NCBI RefSeq assembly: GCF_024139115.2
Contig: NC_085139.1
Span: forward strand, 70,289,203-70,353,202
DNA from: Armigeres subalbatus
Lineage: Eukaryota; Arthropoda; Insecta; Diptera; Culicidae
DNA: 64,000 nt
Direction of reading: 5' to 3'
Shown here: one piece after another, positions 39,476 through 52,300 of the stretch
Numbering within the stretch: position 1 is the stretch's first letter
Layout of the letters: every line of letters begins with the position of its first letter
Position numbers and translations under genes: made by a program
Notes under the pieces: generated by a model
Seen by the model: only the letters and a program-made list of their open reading frames with translations
Database searches by the model: none
Told to the model about the DNA's origin: nothing

Positions 39476-39774
39476 GACCGTTCCCAGCTAACAACCACTT
39501 GGAACTGATGGCGCTCCACGCCTTTTATCAAACGGAAGTGGAAAACACTGCCAGAAGTCTCTAATCTTCCTGAAATCAGCAGAAGAAGTCAATGTTTACC
39601 GTTTACGTTTGCGACTTATTCGCCCTTTTGAAACAACAATGTCGACTTTTCTGGGTCAATTCGACCCTTTATTCGACCAACTACATTTTCGACCAATCGA
39701 CTGTGCGCGCCCCTGTGACTGAGTATATGAGGCGCGTTTGCCATCAGCTGTCAAAACCGCGAAACGGAAAAAAG

Positions 39775-39780
39775 TCAGTT
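39775..39780 (+). promoter_or_regulatory. candidate initiator (TCAGTT) of RalGAP-alpha gene
   Basis: An arthropod initiator-like hexamer lies about 570 nt upstream of the ATG, just downstream of the MITE cluster. No TATA box is seen. The intervening 39,781-40,342 would be 5' UTR. Weak evidence. Confidence 0.25.
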
Positions 39781-40342
39781 TTTTCGCGACCGAGCAGCAA
39801 CAGAGACACGACTACCGAGGAACGATCTTCGCGTTCGTCATCATCGTCATCTCCAAAAAGTATTGGGTGAACGAAAACGCAAAGTGAAACTTTTTCCCGT
39901 TCAAATGGTGTTTTAAGTGCTTCCTCCGCGAATAATTCCTTCGGTTTAGTGCGCCAGTGGATCAAAATGCCGTGATTATCAACCTTCCAAAGCATGGGAT
40001 GATCGATTTGAATGGAATAATCGTAGTTTAAAAAGTGCGTGTCTCATTTTTTCCCTTCAAGGTGTGGGGAGTGAAAATCCCGTAATATTTGGTGTGAAAC
40101 GGCTCCTTCCTCGGGCTCCGCAAGACCCGTTTACTGTCTTTGTGTGGGGTGGCAGTCAGCAAGTCGATGTTGGGGAATGTGTTCAGTGCAGTGAAAATGT
40201 TGAAAACAAAACCGTACGAATCAACATACGTATTTTTGATTAGCTTTTTGTGCAATTTGTGCATTTGTATCTAAGAACGATGAAATTCTCTGAGAATCGA
40301 TAGAATCTGTTTCATAAGGAAAGCGCAGCTAGTAAAAAGAAA

Positions 40343-43300
40343 ATGTTTACCAAGAAGTCGAACATCGATCTGAAAAAGTCTACAGCCAAGATCCAGGATA
40401 GCAAAAAAGACTCCACGGCACGTTTGCGACATCTAAAAACAATACTTGGTAAGTACCACTGCCCAACTGTGTTCTTTACAGAAAAAATGCAATGATTTTG
40501 TTAATTATTGTCCTGATGGAGAAAATTACGTGCGTAATATTCGTGCAAAATATTAGTGATCCAAAATTTACATATTGTGGACATTGCTTCTTCCGTCACA
40601 CGTCGCTCGATTTCTTTCACCGTAAATCAGCGCGATGATGGTGATGATAGTCGATGACGGTGTCATGTTGTGTTGTTTATCTTGGGGAGGTTGGGATCAA
40701 ATGTTCATGTGCACATCGCCATGCCAATCGCACATCGAGTTCCAAATTTAATTACAAACCGCATAGGATTAAGGAATGTTTTAGATGAAGAGTTTTTGAT
40801 GAGGTTAGCTAGTTGTCTTCTTCTTCTTCGATGGCTCTACATTTTAACTGGAACTTGGCTTGCTTTTCAACTTATTATTCTATTAGCATTTTCTCAGTTA
40901 TTAATTGAAAGCTTTTCCGTATCCAGGAGAAAATCTTTTAAATTTTCTCGGCATTCTTTGTAACGTTAAGCAACAAAATCTTCTATATTTACTTGGATTT
41001 TTTTCTTATTTTTATGGGTAAATTTTCTTGAATATCTAAGAAACTTTTTGCCTTTCGCGTACACCAATTATACGTAAAGGCTATAGAATTACTCCAAAAC
41101 CGAACTTTTGATAGAAGGCTCGGAGACCCATAGTGTTATATACCAATCGACTCAGCTCGACGAATTGAGATGATGTCTGTATGTGTGTGTGTGTACAAAC
41201 AAAATATGCGACACACTTTTTTGTACTTAGCTTTTTCCAATTTGCTTGCAACAGGTTGCATTCGACGCGGAATCCTTCCTAATTTTTCGCCATTGAAAAT
41301 TGGCCCAGTCGCCCATTGTGTTTCGGAGTTATTAGAAAAACATTTTTTATCGGCATTTTTTCCAAGGGCCCCCCTTGGAAAAAAATCAAAATCAATTTTT
41401 TTTTCACAAACTGCTGCAGTACATTCAAATAATGAACCCAAATAAATGTGAATTAATGAAAATAGCTGAATCTATCTCCCTAAAGTGCAATTTTGACCTG
41501 CTTTTCTTGTAACTCTTATTTATGTATTTTCTTGTTTTATAATACACGAGAAAGGCATCATCACCGCTAGGTGGATTAAAGCTTCAATTTCATTTTTTCT
41601 TTCAATTTTCTGAGAAAGTTCTTCTGAATTGTCAGGAGAATTTGTTGATTCATTGTTCTGACGGTTTTTCTCTGGCTCGAAATAAACTGTTTTTAAAGCA
41701 GTGATCATTTTGCACAGCTTCAAAGCTAGAATATATTTTCCATTAATAATTATTAAACTTATGATATTTATATAATTAACATTTAATTTAGTTTGAATTC
41801 AATTTTCCAGCAACCGATTCCATCACAACTCTAAATTTGTCCAAAATTTATTGCTTTCGTGTAGAAGTATATGGCATTACCACACATTTAATTGCCAGTG
41901 TTGTATGTATCTGCGTTTTCGTTGCCTTTCACTCCGCAGTGTCCTGGGATGAAAATGAAAGCTTTTCCGCTATGTGCCAACTTCTGAATTGCCTGGATGT
42001 TTAGATGTTTCGGAGAGTAGAGCGATCAGGACGGAGTCTGAAAAAACTCCAAAAAGGTGTCTACCTAGCATTACAGGCTCCGTTAACAGCCTGGCTAATT
42101 ATTTCACCCCCAGGCCATTCATCCCCTCGGCATGGGTCGCCTGACACCTTGGGATTCGAGGTTAGGGAGGTCATATTGTCAGCTTCAATGTTGTACCGAA
42201 CCTGGCGATATGACCGGATTTACACCGATACGCACTACTTCAGAGTATCCATATCCCAGCGTAACGGATGATTGTCATATATTGAATGTTGTAACTCCAG
42301 TACGGATCTCACTAGCGCCGAAGAGTTGGATTGGCCTTGAACTTGCTTTTAATTGTCATGTCGACAAGCAGTCTAGGGGAAATCCAGAGATCTAGAAATC
42401 TAGAAATTCTCAGGAGTCTGTTCGCCTTCTCCAGAAGGGAAATTCCTTCCAGTGATTCAGTAGTTTTTTCAACGAAGCCAACGGCTCTTTTCCATACAAT
42501 GAAAGTGATAAACTTATCGAAGGGTAGTCTTCCGCAGGTTGCCATTCCCGGGGTAGAGAGAAGCAGACCTGATGTGATTCTAATAACCTAGTGGTAAACG
42601 GGGACCAGCTTGCTTATCAATTTGTCGGATGCCAGACAGGTCAATTCGATGCCATGTGATAGTCGGGAATGAATCACTGCCTTGCTAACGCGCATCCGTA
42701 CCGATCGATTCGTTGCATGATGTCTTCTGGCGATAGTTCGTAGTAGATTGAGTCTAGAGTGGTATTTTTCCTTTACTTCGTTGAAGGATAAATGCCGATC
42801 CAAGCGTACCCCCAATACACTTTTATCCACCCCTCTCATCGCCCTCCCATTTTTTTGTGAGACACTTTATCCTCCCTCCCCATTTTTTCTGGGGAAGATT
42901 CCACCCTTCTCCCCAGTTTTCCCTCGGAAATACTAAAACCAGATGCAAATCCTCCAACGCCACATGTGGGAATTGCTCGGGTTCTCACCCGATAGCGGAG
43001 GACAAAAGGTGTGACTTGTCGCATCCTGCAGCTGGAAAAGAGTGGAGAGTCATCGTAAGCCGATGTCGTCAACGCAGGTCAAGCCTCTACGAGGAACTCT
43101 ACGCGGAGGGTGTCTGAAGAGCGCTCTCAGTCAAGTGGACCGGACCAACCGACAATCGCTACACTTTTTGCCGCCCTCGCTGAAAGAGACGGGAGAGAAG
43201 AACATCAGGAGACATTACTCCCAGAGACGGTGAACACCGTTTCAATCGGAAACTGAATTCCAACCAGCATCACCAAGGTTAAAGTCTCCCCTCATACCTC

Positions 43301-46300
43301 TGGTTTCAGAGGCAAAAGGAGCATAGCCAGTACATCTCCTGATCCCGTCACTGGACTCCCAAATACATCGAAGGCGCAGCGATTAAACTCTAAGAATGGC
43401 GGTCCTTCCGCCAAATAGTTAGAACCTTCAACCCGATAATCATAGCCTCCAACGTGCCTCAAATACCCAACAACACCGACACCTGTGAGCCAACGTCCGA
43501 CCCAGGCAGTCGAGGCACCTTTCGACCGGAAGCTATACCCCTACCGGAACCTTCTGACCGACCCCGGCACCTGGTAAAGACCGAGTACGAAGAAATAAAG
43601 TGCAGTGCCCTGGATCGGGGCGCCGGTAGACCGGACGTCAAGACCCAACCGGAACGACCGAACCGACCTCGGCATCCAGTGGACGAAGAAGAGCTTGTCA
43701 AGATCCCTTGGTAGTCGCCCCACTCCCAGTGCGGACGTCTTTCCCACACCGGAACTGGGCAACAACCTGCGGCCCCATCGGATAGATGGAAGAGGGACGC
43801 ATTATCCATCTGCAAGCTTGTCAAGCGCAAAATATCACGCCGCTGTTTCTCCGGTGGACCTCGTAGGAAGCAAGCGAAAACCAGATAGCGTTCTCGGACC
43901 GCGATTCTTTCCGTCGACAGACGACCTGGGATGCAAGCTGCAAGGCAATGATCAAGCGCAAAGCAGAAACCTCCAAGTCAGTTTGAAACTTTCCATCTCA
44001 CCAAGGCCGCGTTCCGGGCCACTCAGGGACCTCCACCCGGGCCATAAGTCCCAACCGTTTCAGCGTCCTGGGCTCCCAGTGCACTCCAACCCGGGCAATA
44101 AGTCCCACACCCACCGTTCCTCTCCCACTTCCGGAGGCTCTAGCAGTACATGCCCCTCTCAGTCGCGCAACGTAACGCCCAGTGGTTCCAGTTCCTCCTC
44201 GTCGGCATCATCACCACAGCTTACCATAGATCATTGCTCTCCAAGAGGTCAACCGTGTATCCAACACCCTCATGGATCGGACCCTTGGAGGCAAATATCG
44301 TTGGATTAGCAAGGTTGGGACTAACTTCAGGCACTCCGTAGCCATCGGGATATTGCAGAACATTCCCTTTGATCCCCTCGACATCGAGGAAGAGTTGCCG
44401 CCTGCCAGTGTCCGGCTACATGGAGCTATGCCAATCACGATCATCAACGTGTACATCCCCTACGGCGCCTTCCCCGCTGTCAGAAGAAAGGTAAAAAGCT
44501 TGATTGAAGCTGCTACACCGCCCTGTTCCTTCTCGGGGACATGAACGCTCACCACCCCATGTGGGGAGGGTCAAGGGCCGACCCTCGCGGCTCCGTCCTA
44601 GCCGTCTCGTCACCCTTAATGACGGGGCTCCCACCTACTTCAACGGACACTCCGCAACTGTCATCGATGTATCCGCGGTAAGTAGGTCCGTTTTGCCGCA
44701 TTTCTCTTGGAAAACCGGCACCGATCTCTATGGTAGTAACCACTACCCGATGCAGATCTCCACCAACACTCCCCTCCTGTGGAAGTTTAGCGGCCCCGTT
44801 GGAAATAAGATGAAGCGGACTGAGAATAGTACGAGCGCGAATGAAATATACTTTCTTCCCACTTGTATTGTCCTCCCAAAGTACGGTTTAGTCCGTTGAT
44901 ATAAGTTCGGTGGATTTCTTGAATTGCCGGAATAGTAGGTTTGTAGTTGCAAGCGAAATTCTCAAAATCTGGCAGGTAATTATAGTAACCATTAATATTC
45001 CACTGCAAGGCAAATGGAGATCTTCTAGTTCTGAGTGAGGCGGAATTGTCTTTTGCGGAACGGCAAGGATCTGTTTTTTGAGCTGGTGTGTGGAATACGG
45101 GACTGGAGTACGAAGGGGTGGAGGATGTTGCAGATTCATTTGAAGCTATGGTAGCGGCATTTGTGATACTGGTTTGCGGTTGTTTACATCTTTTTTTTGT
45201 GATAACAAAGCCGGTACTGAGGAGGATGATATTTCATTTGGTGTGACTGGTATGGGAGGCCATTCTGCATGCTGCAAATGTGACCGATTTTTTTGGGAAG
45301 CTGTGCAGTGTATATTGCGACCTTTCGAGGTCGAAATACGTATATGTAAATAAGGTGGTGGAATTAAATGGAATTGTGCTAAACTCGTCTTATGACAGTA
45401 GATTAAGTTTTTCGTATTTCGTATTCGTATTGAGTAAAAATAAATATTTACAGTTTTGAGCATTGCCAAAATTTGGATTCCCTTCGGGAACATTCTCAGA
45501 AAAGTAGTGACAAAAACGTCGCTTGTGAGAAGTCCGTCCACAAAATGGCTTCCGATCCCGAAACCGTCGATAAAACCCAGTTGCACCTCACGGGAACTCC
45601 TTGTGGGATGTGTGGTCCATCAACATGCGACGAAAAGATGGTCGGTTGTGATGGATGTTCCGCGTGGTTCCACACACGCTGCGTGGGACTACCGAAAATG
45701 TGGTACTGCCAAAAAGAAGCCTGTAGGGAGAAGGCTCAGGAGTATCAGAAGCAGAAGGACGCCAAAAAGTCGGTTCGTCCCAGGGAGCAATAGGACGAAT
45801 CCGACAAATACAGCTCGACTTCCGCACCGGGACGTCTAGCGTAGATGCGAAAGTGCGAGCGCTGGAACAATGTTGCCAACGTGAGCCAAGACGGGGCAAC
45901 TGCAGGTCAAACCGACAAAGGCCCAGTTGGTAGCAAGAAAGGGATTGACCTACAAATTTCACAAATTCTCGGGCAGGCCGGCACAGTGGGCATTGTTTTA
46001 CGCGGCCTACAAAGCCTCAAACGGTGCCTGTGGTTACATGAACCACGAAAACCCTATGAGGTTGCAGGAAGCGCTCGTAGGGGATGCACTCGAGCTAGTG
46101 TCGGGACAACTACTTCTGCCAGCATCGATTCCGAGGGTTATCGAGAAAGCAGAGCAGCTACTACAAAGTCTACTGGACAAAGTGGATCGTTTGGAGCCTC
46201 CAAAATTGGACAATCTTAGTAGTTTTGTTCCAGCCGTCGCATCAGTCGAGGAGAGTTTTCCCAACCGGGAAGAGCAAGCCGAAAGAGAAGGGTTCGCTGT

Positions 46301-49300
46301 ACTGTCACGGCGAGGTCAGCAGTCCGGCGTTAAACTCAAGCGAAGAAAGGAGGCTCAAACCGTGCTAACAATGCCGAGCCACCGATTATCGTCTGTGGCA
46401 CTGCGCAGAGTTTAAGAAGCTGCGGTATGCTGATCGACTGAAGCTGGTGAACCGGGAGAAGCTGTGCCACGTCTGCCTCAACGAGCACAAAGGGCAGTGT
46501 AAATTCGACATCCGCTGCAATATTGGCGAATGCAGGGCGTTCCACAATCCACTAATGCATCCGGTGGGTAATGTGGTCGGGTTGAATGCGCACATAAAGA
46601 CAAACTGCACAGTCATGTTCCGGATTATTCCAGTCCAGCTACACTGCAGAAAGTCGGCGACGGTGTTGGCGTTCCTGGACGAAGGTGCTTCGGTCACGTT
46701 GGTGGAGAAAAGGCTCGCTGATCGCCTGGGCGCAGTCGGTGTACGAGAGCGGCTGACCATCAAATGGACGGGAAATGTCTCGCGTGTGGAAGAGTCCCGG
46801 AGAATGAGTTTGTGGGCGTCGTCCAGTGGCCGGCGACAAGTTGTTGCTGCATATGGTCCATACAGTTGGAAAGCTGATATTGCCGCATAAAAAGCTGGAC
46901 CATGACGAACTTGCTGCGCAGTACGGCCACAAGGATTGCCGATCGAGTCCTACGGTGGACAGCCGCAGCTGCTAATTGGGGCGAACAACCTCAACCTCGA
47001 CTAGATAAGTATGAAGCTATCCACTCCGTTATCCATCTCGGGAAGCCAATATGCTGACAAGATTGTGCGGTACGGTATCAAAAGCTTTAGCGAAATCCAC
47101 ATATATCGCATCAATTTGCCTTCCCTTCTTCATCTCACGTGACAATGCCGAAACGTAACACATCAGGTTCGTCGTTGTTGATCGATTCTTCATGAACCCA
47201 TGTTGAGAATCAGATATAATAGGCGATGCAACAGTGTATAGCACATTATGTATCAGTTTCTCAAACACTTTGCTTAGGCAGCACAGGATGGAAACACCAC
47301 GATAGTTAGACACTTGGTTTTAATTACCGAATTTGTGAATTGGAACAACTGAAGCTGTTTTCCATGCCAGCGGAAAGGTTTTTTCACGTAACGACCTATT
47401 GAACAACATAGCAATGGGCTTTGATAGTTCCATGGAGCAGTTTTTGAGGAATGATGGTGGTATATTGTCCGTCCCAGGTCCCTTAGTGGTGTCAAGTTCA
47501 TCGATGGCTCTCAGTACCTCTTCGGAAGAAAACTGAATAATAGGCAAGTCAATGCTGTGCGCGCAGATATGACTGAAGCAATTGTAACGAGGTGTGGGTG
47601 ATACCTTGCTAAACACACTCTCAAAGAACGTAGCGAAAAGATTAGCAGCTTCTTCATTGGAACTTCCTCGAGTTTCGTTGTAGCTTACGTTGTACGGGAG
47701 ACGACCAGATGATTTTCGCTTTTTTATGAAATCCAGTGGCGTCGCGTAACCTCACTTTTTACCTGTGCACTGACCCAAAAAATGAAAATTTTGATATTTT
47801 GGCAGCCCAAATGGAAAATAAAATTATCAGAGTCGTTTAAACTAATCAACATCTAGTTATTCTTTGCATTTCCGCAGACCAATTACTAAAATTTAGGTCC
47901 AGTGCACAGGTAGATTGATGTTAGGGAAACGCCACTGATGAAATCCCAAAACCTTGAAGAATTTTCCTTCACATTAGCTTGGATGCTAGATAGGTACTCC
48001 TCATACGTTGATAGAAGAGTTGCTTTGTACGTTGATTCCATATCACGAAGAATATTACTGTCTCTTTCGGATTTCGAGAGGAAGAATCGGCACCGAGCCT
48101 TCCCAAGCCTGTTGCGAAGACATCGTAACTCAGAGGTCCACCATGTATGTCGAATTAGTTTTTCGTCTCTTATGTGGTACGAGGTCGTTGCAAATTGCAA
48201 ACAGTTTGTCGTAAAATGCTGATAAGGCGTCATCGATTGATCCAAAGTCTTAAAGAGAATCCGATTCAATGCTGGCGAATGCTGTTCTCAGCTCAGTGTA
48301 ATCACACGTGTTGAAATCGTATCCTGCGCTGCCGTCATTGACATTTCGTACGAAAAAACTGCGGACGCTTGCATCAAAAAGCAAAACGAATGGCTTGTGG
48401 TGTGTATCAATGGGTGATGAGGGTGGTTCGACTCAGAGTCTATTATATATAGAGTTACGCAAAGAGTGAAGCCAAATCTACCTATTGAACTGTCAAACCG
48501 TCTACCTATCGAGCAAAGTAAACAAATGATTGTTGGTAAGGCGGAAGTATTGTTATCGCCTGTTGATTATTATGGCGAATTAAAACTCATGAATTGAAAT
48601 GTATTAGATTTGTTCTAGAAACAGCTTCAAAAAACTTCAATACACCCCCCAATAAAGTTGCAACAAGAAACTCACGTGTTTGCACTCTGTAGGTGACTTT
48701 GGTTATCGAATTAAAAAGCTTTAGAAGTGATCACTCCCGTGAAGTCACTTGAAGGGTTGAACAAAAATGAAAGTTTTCAACATAATAACAAGAGCATCAT
48801 TCAGAATAAGAGTAAGAAGATCCTCTTTGCGCAACTCTATATAATAGACTCTGGTTCGACTAAATCTAGGTACTCTGGTAAACTTTCAAACGCAAGATCA
48901 AGCAGCCTTCCATTCATGTTCAACACAATGTTAAGGTGACACGGGAAGCACAAACAATCATCAAATCGTCATCATTTCATCATTGAATGCTTAATTTTTT
49001 TCCTGCAACGAATATGATTTTGAAAAAGTATTACCAGCGAGTGCTTACTCGCAATCTATATGCTGATACATTTACAGTTACATCGAACAACTGAAAACCG
49101 AAATACGCCGCTCCAAAGTTACGAGGTGGCAATGCTAGAAAGAGACAAAAGATAGAAAAAATAACACGGTGTACAGTGCCTCCCCGAGTCACCTTAATTG
49201 GACGTAGGCCTGTTGGCAAACATGGTCTCGATGAGAGATTGCTCGTTGTCAGAGGCGATGTTGTACGGAATGTAACCATTCACCTCGTCATCAAACTTCC

Positions 49301-52300
49301 ACCGCAAATTCGGGAGGTTGAAATCGCCCAAGGATAAAACCAGATCGTCTTCGGATGTGCAGGCCATTAGATGCTGCATTGCGTTGGCATGAGTGGAATA
49401 TAACTCAGAGTGAGAGTTGGGAGGAAGATAAATAGCGATAATATAAAGCGAGCGGAGCTGCAATTTCACACGAACTACTATTTGCTCTATTCGATCACAG
49501 TCGGAAAGTGGAATTTCCTCACAGTGAAATTGTCGTTTTACAGCAACTAACACGCCTCCTCCCCGAGAAAGCTGGCTACTTTTTGGGTTACGGTCACAGC
49601 GGAAAAAGGCATACTTATCGGATATTTCGTCACTTTTAATATCTTCACGGAGCCAAGTTTCCGTAAAGACGAGCACATCGTAATCACTACTAGTTAGAAG
49701 CAAGCGAAGATTAGCAATTTTCGTGCGCAAGCCTCTCACGTTTTGGTAGTAAACCAACAGATTGCGATGATCGTCAATTCCTTCAGGGCCTACTTTGGTG
49801 GACATACGAGCAGGTTCACTTGATCTGGGCGCAGCGTGATGAAGAACAGGGATCGAGTAAAGTTTGCCTGTTGGAATCAGTGGATTTTAACGGAAGGGGT
49901 CTGGTCATTGGGCTTGAATACTTGCCTGCTATGGAGGGTTGGAAGCCCCCTTCACCGAACTCACATACAGGACCAGGATGACTGCAGGACGCTGGCGGGA
50001 GTGGCTCGACTGTGACGAGAGGTTTGGGGGCTTCCATAGGGCATGTAGGCGTGCATCCTGGCGGCGTGTAACAGCTTGAAGGCTTCCATGATGATGATGT
50101 TGATGATTTTATGTCGTTCGATATACTCAGTAAATGGTGTGCGGTCGAACAGGCATTCACATGTGATGGACTGATGAGTTGCTGTAATCGATGAATTTTA
50201 TCGAAGGGAATTTGTTCCTATTGCGTTCATACTTGCCTGTTACAGAGTGTTGGAAGCCCTCCTCTCCGTTCTCAAACACAGGACCGGGATGACTGCAAAA
50301 CGATGACAGGAAGGGCTCGACCGTGTTGTGAGGATTGAGGGCTTTCATGGAACTTTCAGGCATGCATCCTGGTTGCGGGAGTGTCTCTAACGATAATTTG
50401 TTGTTTGACGATGATTGATTGAAAGTGTGTACTGCGTGCATAGTGCATTCCTGAGAGCTTGAGGCGAGAATATTTGGCACCTGATAACTGGAACCAATAG
50501 ATTTTAATGGAAGAAGGTCGTTCTTGTGGTACGAATACTTGCCTGAGACGGCGGTTTTTTAAATTCAAATTGAATTTGGTTTGAACTTAATATAATTTCA
50601 ATGCAGTGAAGTAAAGTGGAGATCCAAGTATCCATTCGTGGTCTTGAAATAGGATCTGCTGTCGTTGAATGCGCTGCTCTCCAGAGATGTTAAAATTTTC
50701 TTAAGGTGAAGAGAATGTTTACTCCAGAAGTCCCTAAACTAAACTTTAATTCCCTCTGGTCGAAAAAAAAAGACTTAGGAGACACTTTTCCTAAAATTCA
50801 ACGTTGTGTTATCTGACAGTTAACTAGACTGAACGTCGAGTAACAAATGGAAACAATAGAAAAACAGTACGCTTTAATGCAACTGGAGAACTTCTTTGAA
50901 GTTTGCGATGGAAGCATTTACAAGATGCTGGCTGTATCGTCCGAAAGCGTGTTCCTGCCGCTGGCAGTTATCCCATAAGTATCATTTGGAAACTGGAATT
51001 CGGGGCATAGTAATGTTCCAGACCATAGTAGTGCGGACACAACTGGTGCAGAAGAGGAATATAACATTCGATCCGTTCTATATTAAATCAATTTGGAAGA
51101 GCACCAACTTTACCATAACACTCATGGCAAAAATATTACGCAAAATGCAATTATAAGATTTTACAATTCTTCCATTTACTTCCACTATTTCGAGCTTGTT
51201 TATATCAACAGATAGGGGAACGGTTTGCCACTTCATCTCATAGCTCCTATTTCCATCCCATAAAAAACAAAGCAATGGAAAGGAATTTGGTTTGTTTATT
51301 ATTTTTGTGATTTTTTTCAGCAGTGAGCACGCATGTTGACAAAAAGAAGCGACGAATTTGGTCCCGTATTTCTTTGTTTAGCGATGAGATGGATATATGT
51401 ACAGTGAGATGGAGATCGGAACAGTTCCCCTACGTATTTCGTTTTCTACTCAAAAAGCTCTACATTCTTATGTTGGTCGATAACAAAATGCTGTAGAAGT
51501 GTTCAAGTAGAAAACTAAATACGTATTTGTTGATACAAACAAGTTTAAAATAGTGGAAGTAAATGGACAAAATTGTAAAATCTTATAACGCTTAAACATG
51601 GTTTAGCAAGGGTGAAGAAATCGGCCCTTAGATGCTTAAAACATAATAAGTCATCAAAATCAGTTGACCCTAATTTGTCATACGCCGTCGACTGCACTTA
51701 TTACCTGCACTAAGTCACTGCCTACTTATAAAATCACTTTTGTCAATCAGCAACGCTATTCAAATATTTGCTTTTCCGCAATTTCATATCACATCCATAG
51801 CCTACCAAGCTGGCGAGTGCTTTTTCGCTTTGTTTACCTTCTTCCATGTTGGCAATCAATCAATCAAGCGCACGTTGGAAATCTAATCCAACGCAATTGT
51901 GGTGGTGTGGTGGACCGTGTGAAACCTGTGCGACTAAATATTATTCCGAATATGTGTCTTCCTGAGCGGAATTTTAAAAAGAATATCACTTTTCTTCGCT
52001 CATCCATATTGGACGACGTGTACAACGCATCAACGAGAAACCGGTTCTTCAGCACATAGTAATTGTGTATGGAAGCAATTTACTTTGAATATTTTGTTAT
52101 AATATTTTTTGCTTTCTTGTCTATGTGATTGCTTTTAATTAGACTTTTCTGTCTTTCTCGTTCAACAAAATTGTATCAAAAGGCTCAAATCTTACTCAAA
52201 AATCGGGTATTTGATAAGGAGCTCTTACCATAATCTGCATAAATCTTTTATCTCTCGACTAGGCGAATTAGTGATAGAGACAAAGGAATTTTTTCAAAAG

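Larger units (their letters stand above)
38870..39665. repeat. inverted repeat arms around nested MITEs
   Basis: Arm 38,880-38,935 (CGACATGGTTGTTTCATAAGG, TCGCAAACGTAAAC) is the complement of arm 39,597-39,655 with a few mismatches. This is either a larger TIR element or an inverted duplication. It encloses the 38963-39475 element and MITE copy B. Confidence 0.65.
47029..50560 (-). mobile_element. jockey/CR1-like LINE, 3'-truncated, with three MITE insertions
   Basis: Minus-strand order: tandemly repeated 5' region (50,560-49,816), endonuclease (49,805-49,190), linker, RT N-terminal half ending at 47,029 with DFAKAFDTVPH. The catalytic YADD half is absent. MITEs at 48935-49193, 48434-48853 and 47734-47937 each have target duplications. 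The frame is coherent across all three once they are removed, apart from a few frameshifts. Confidence 0.75.
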
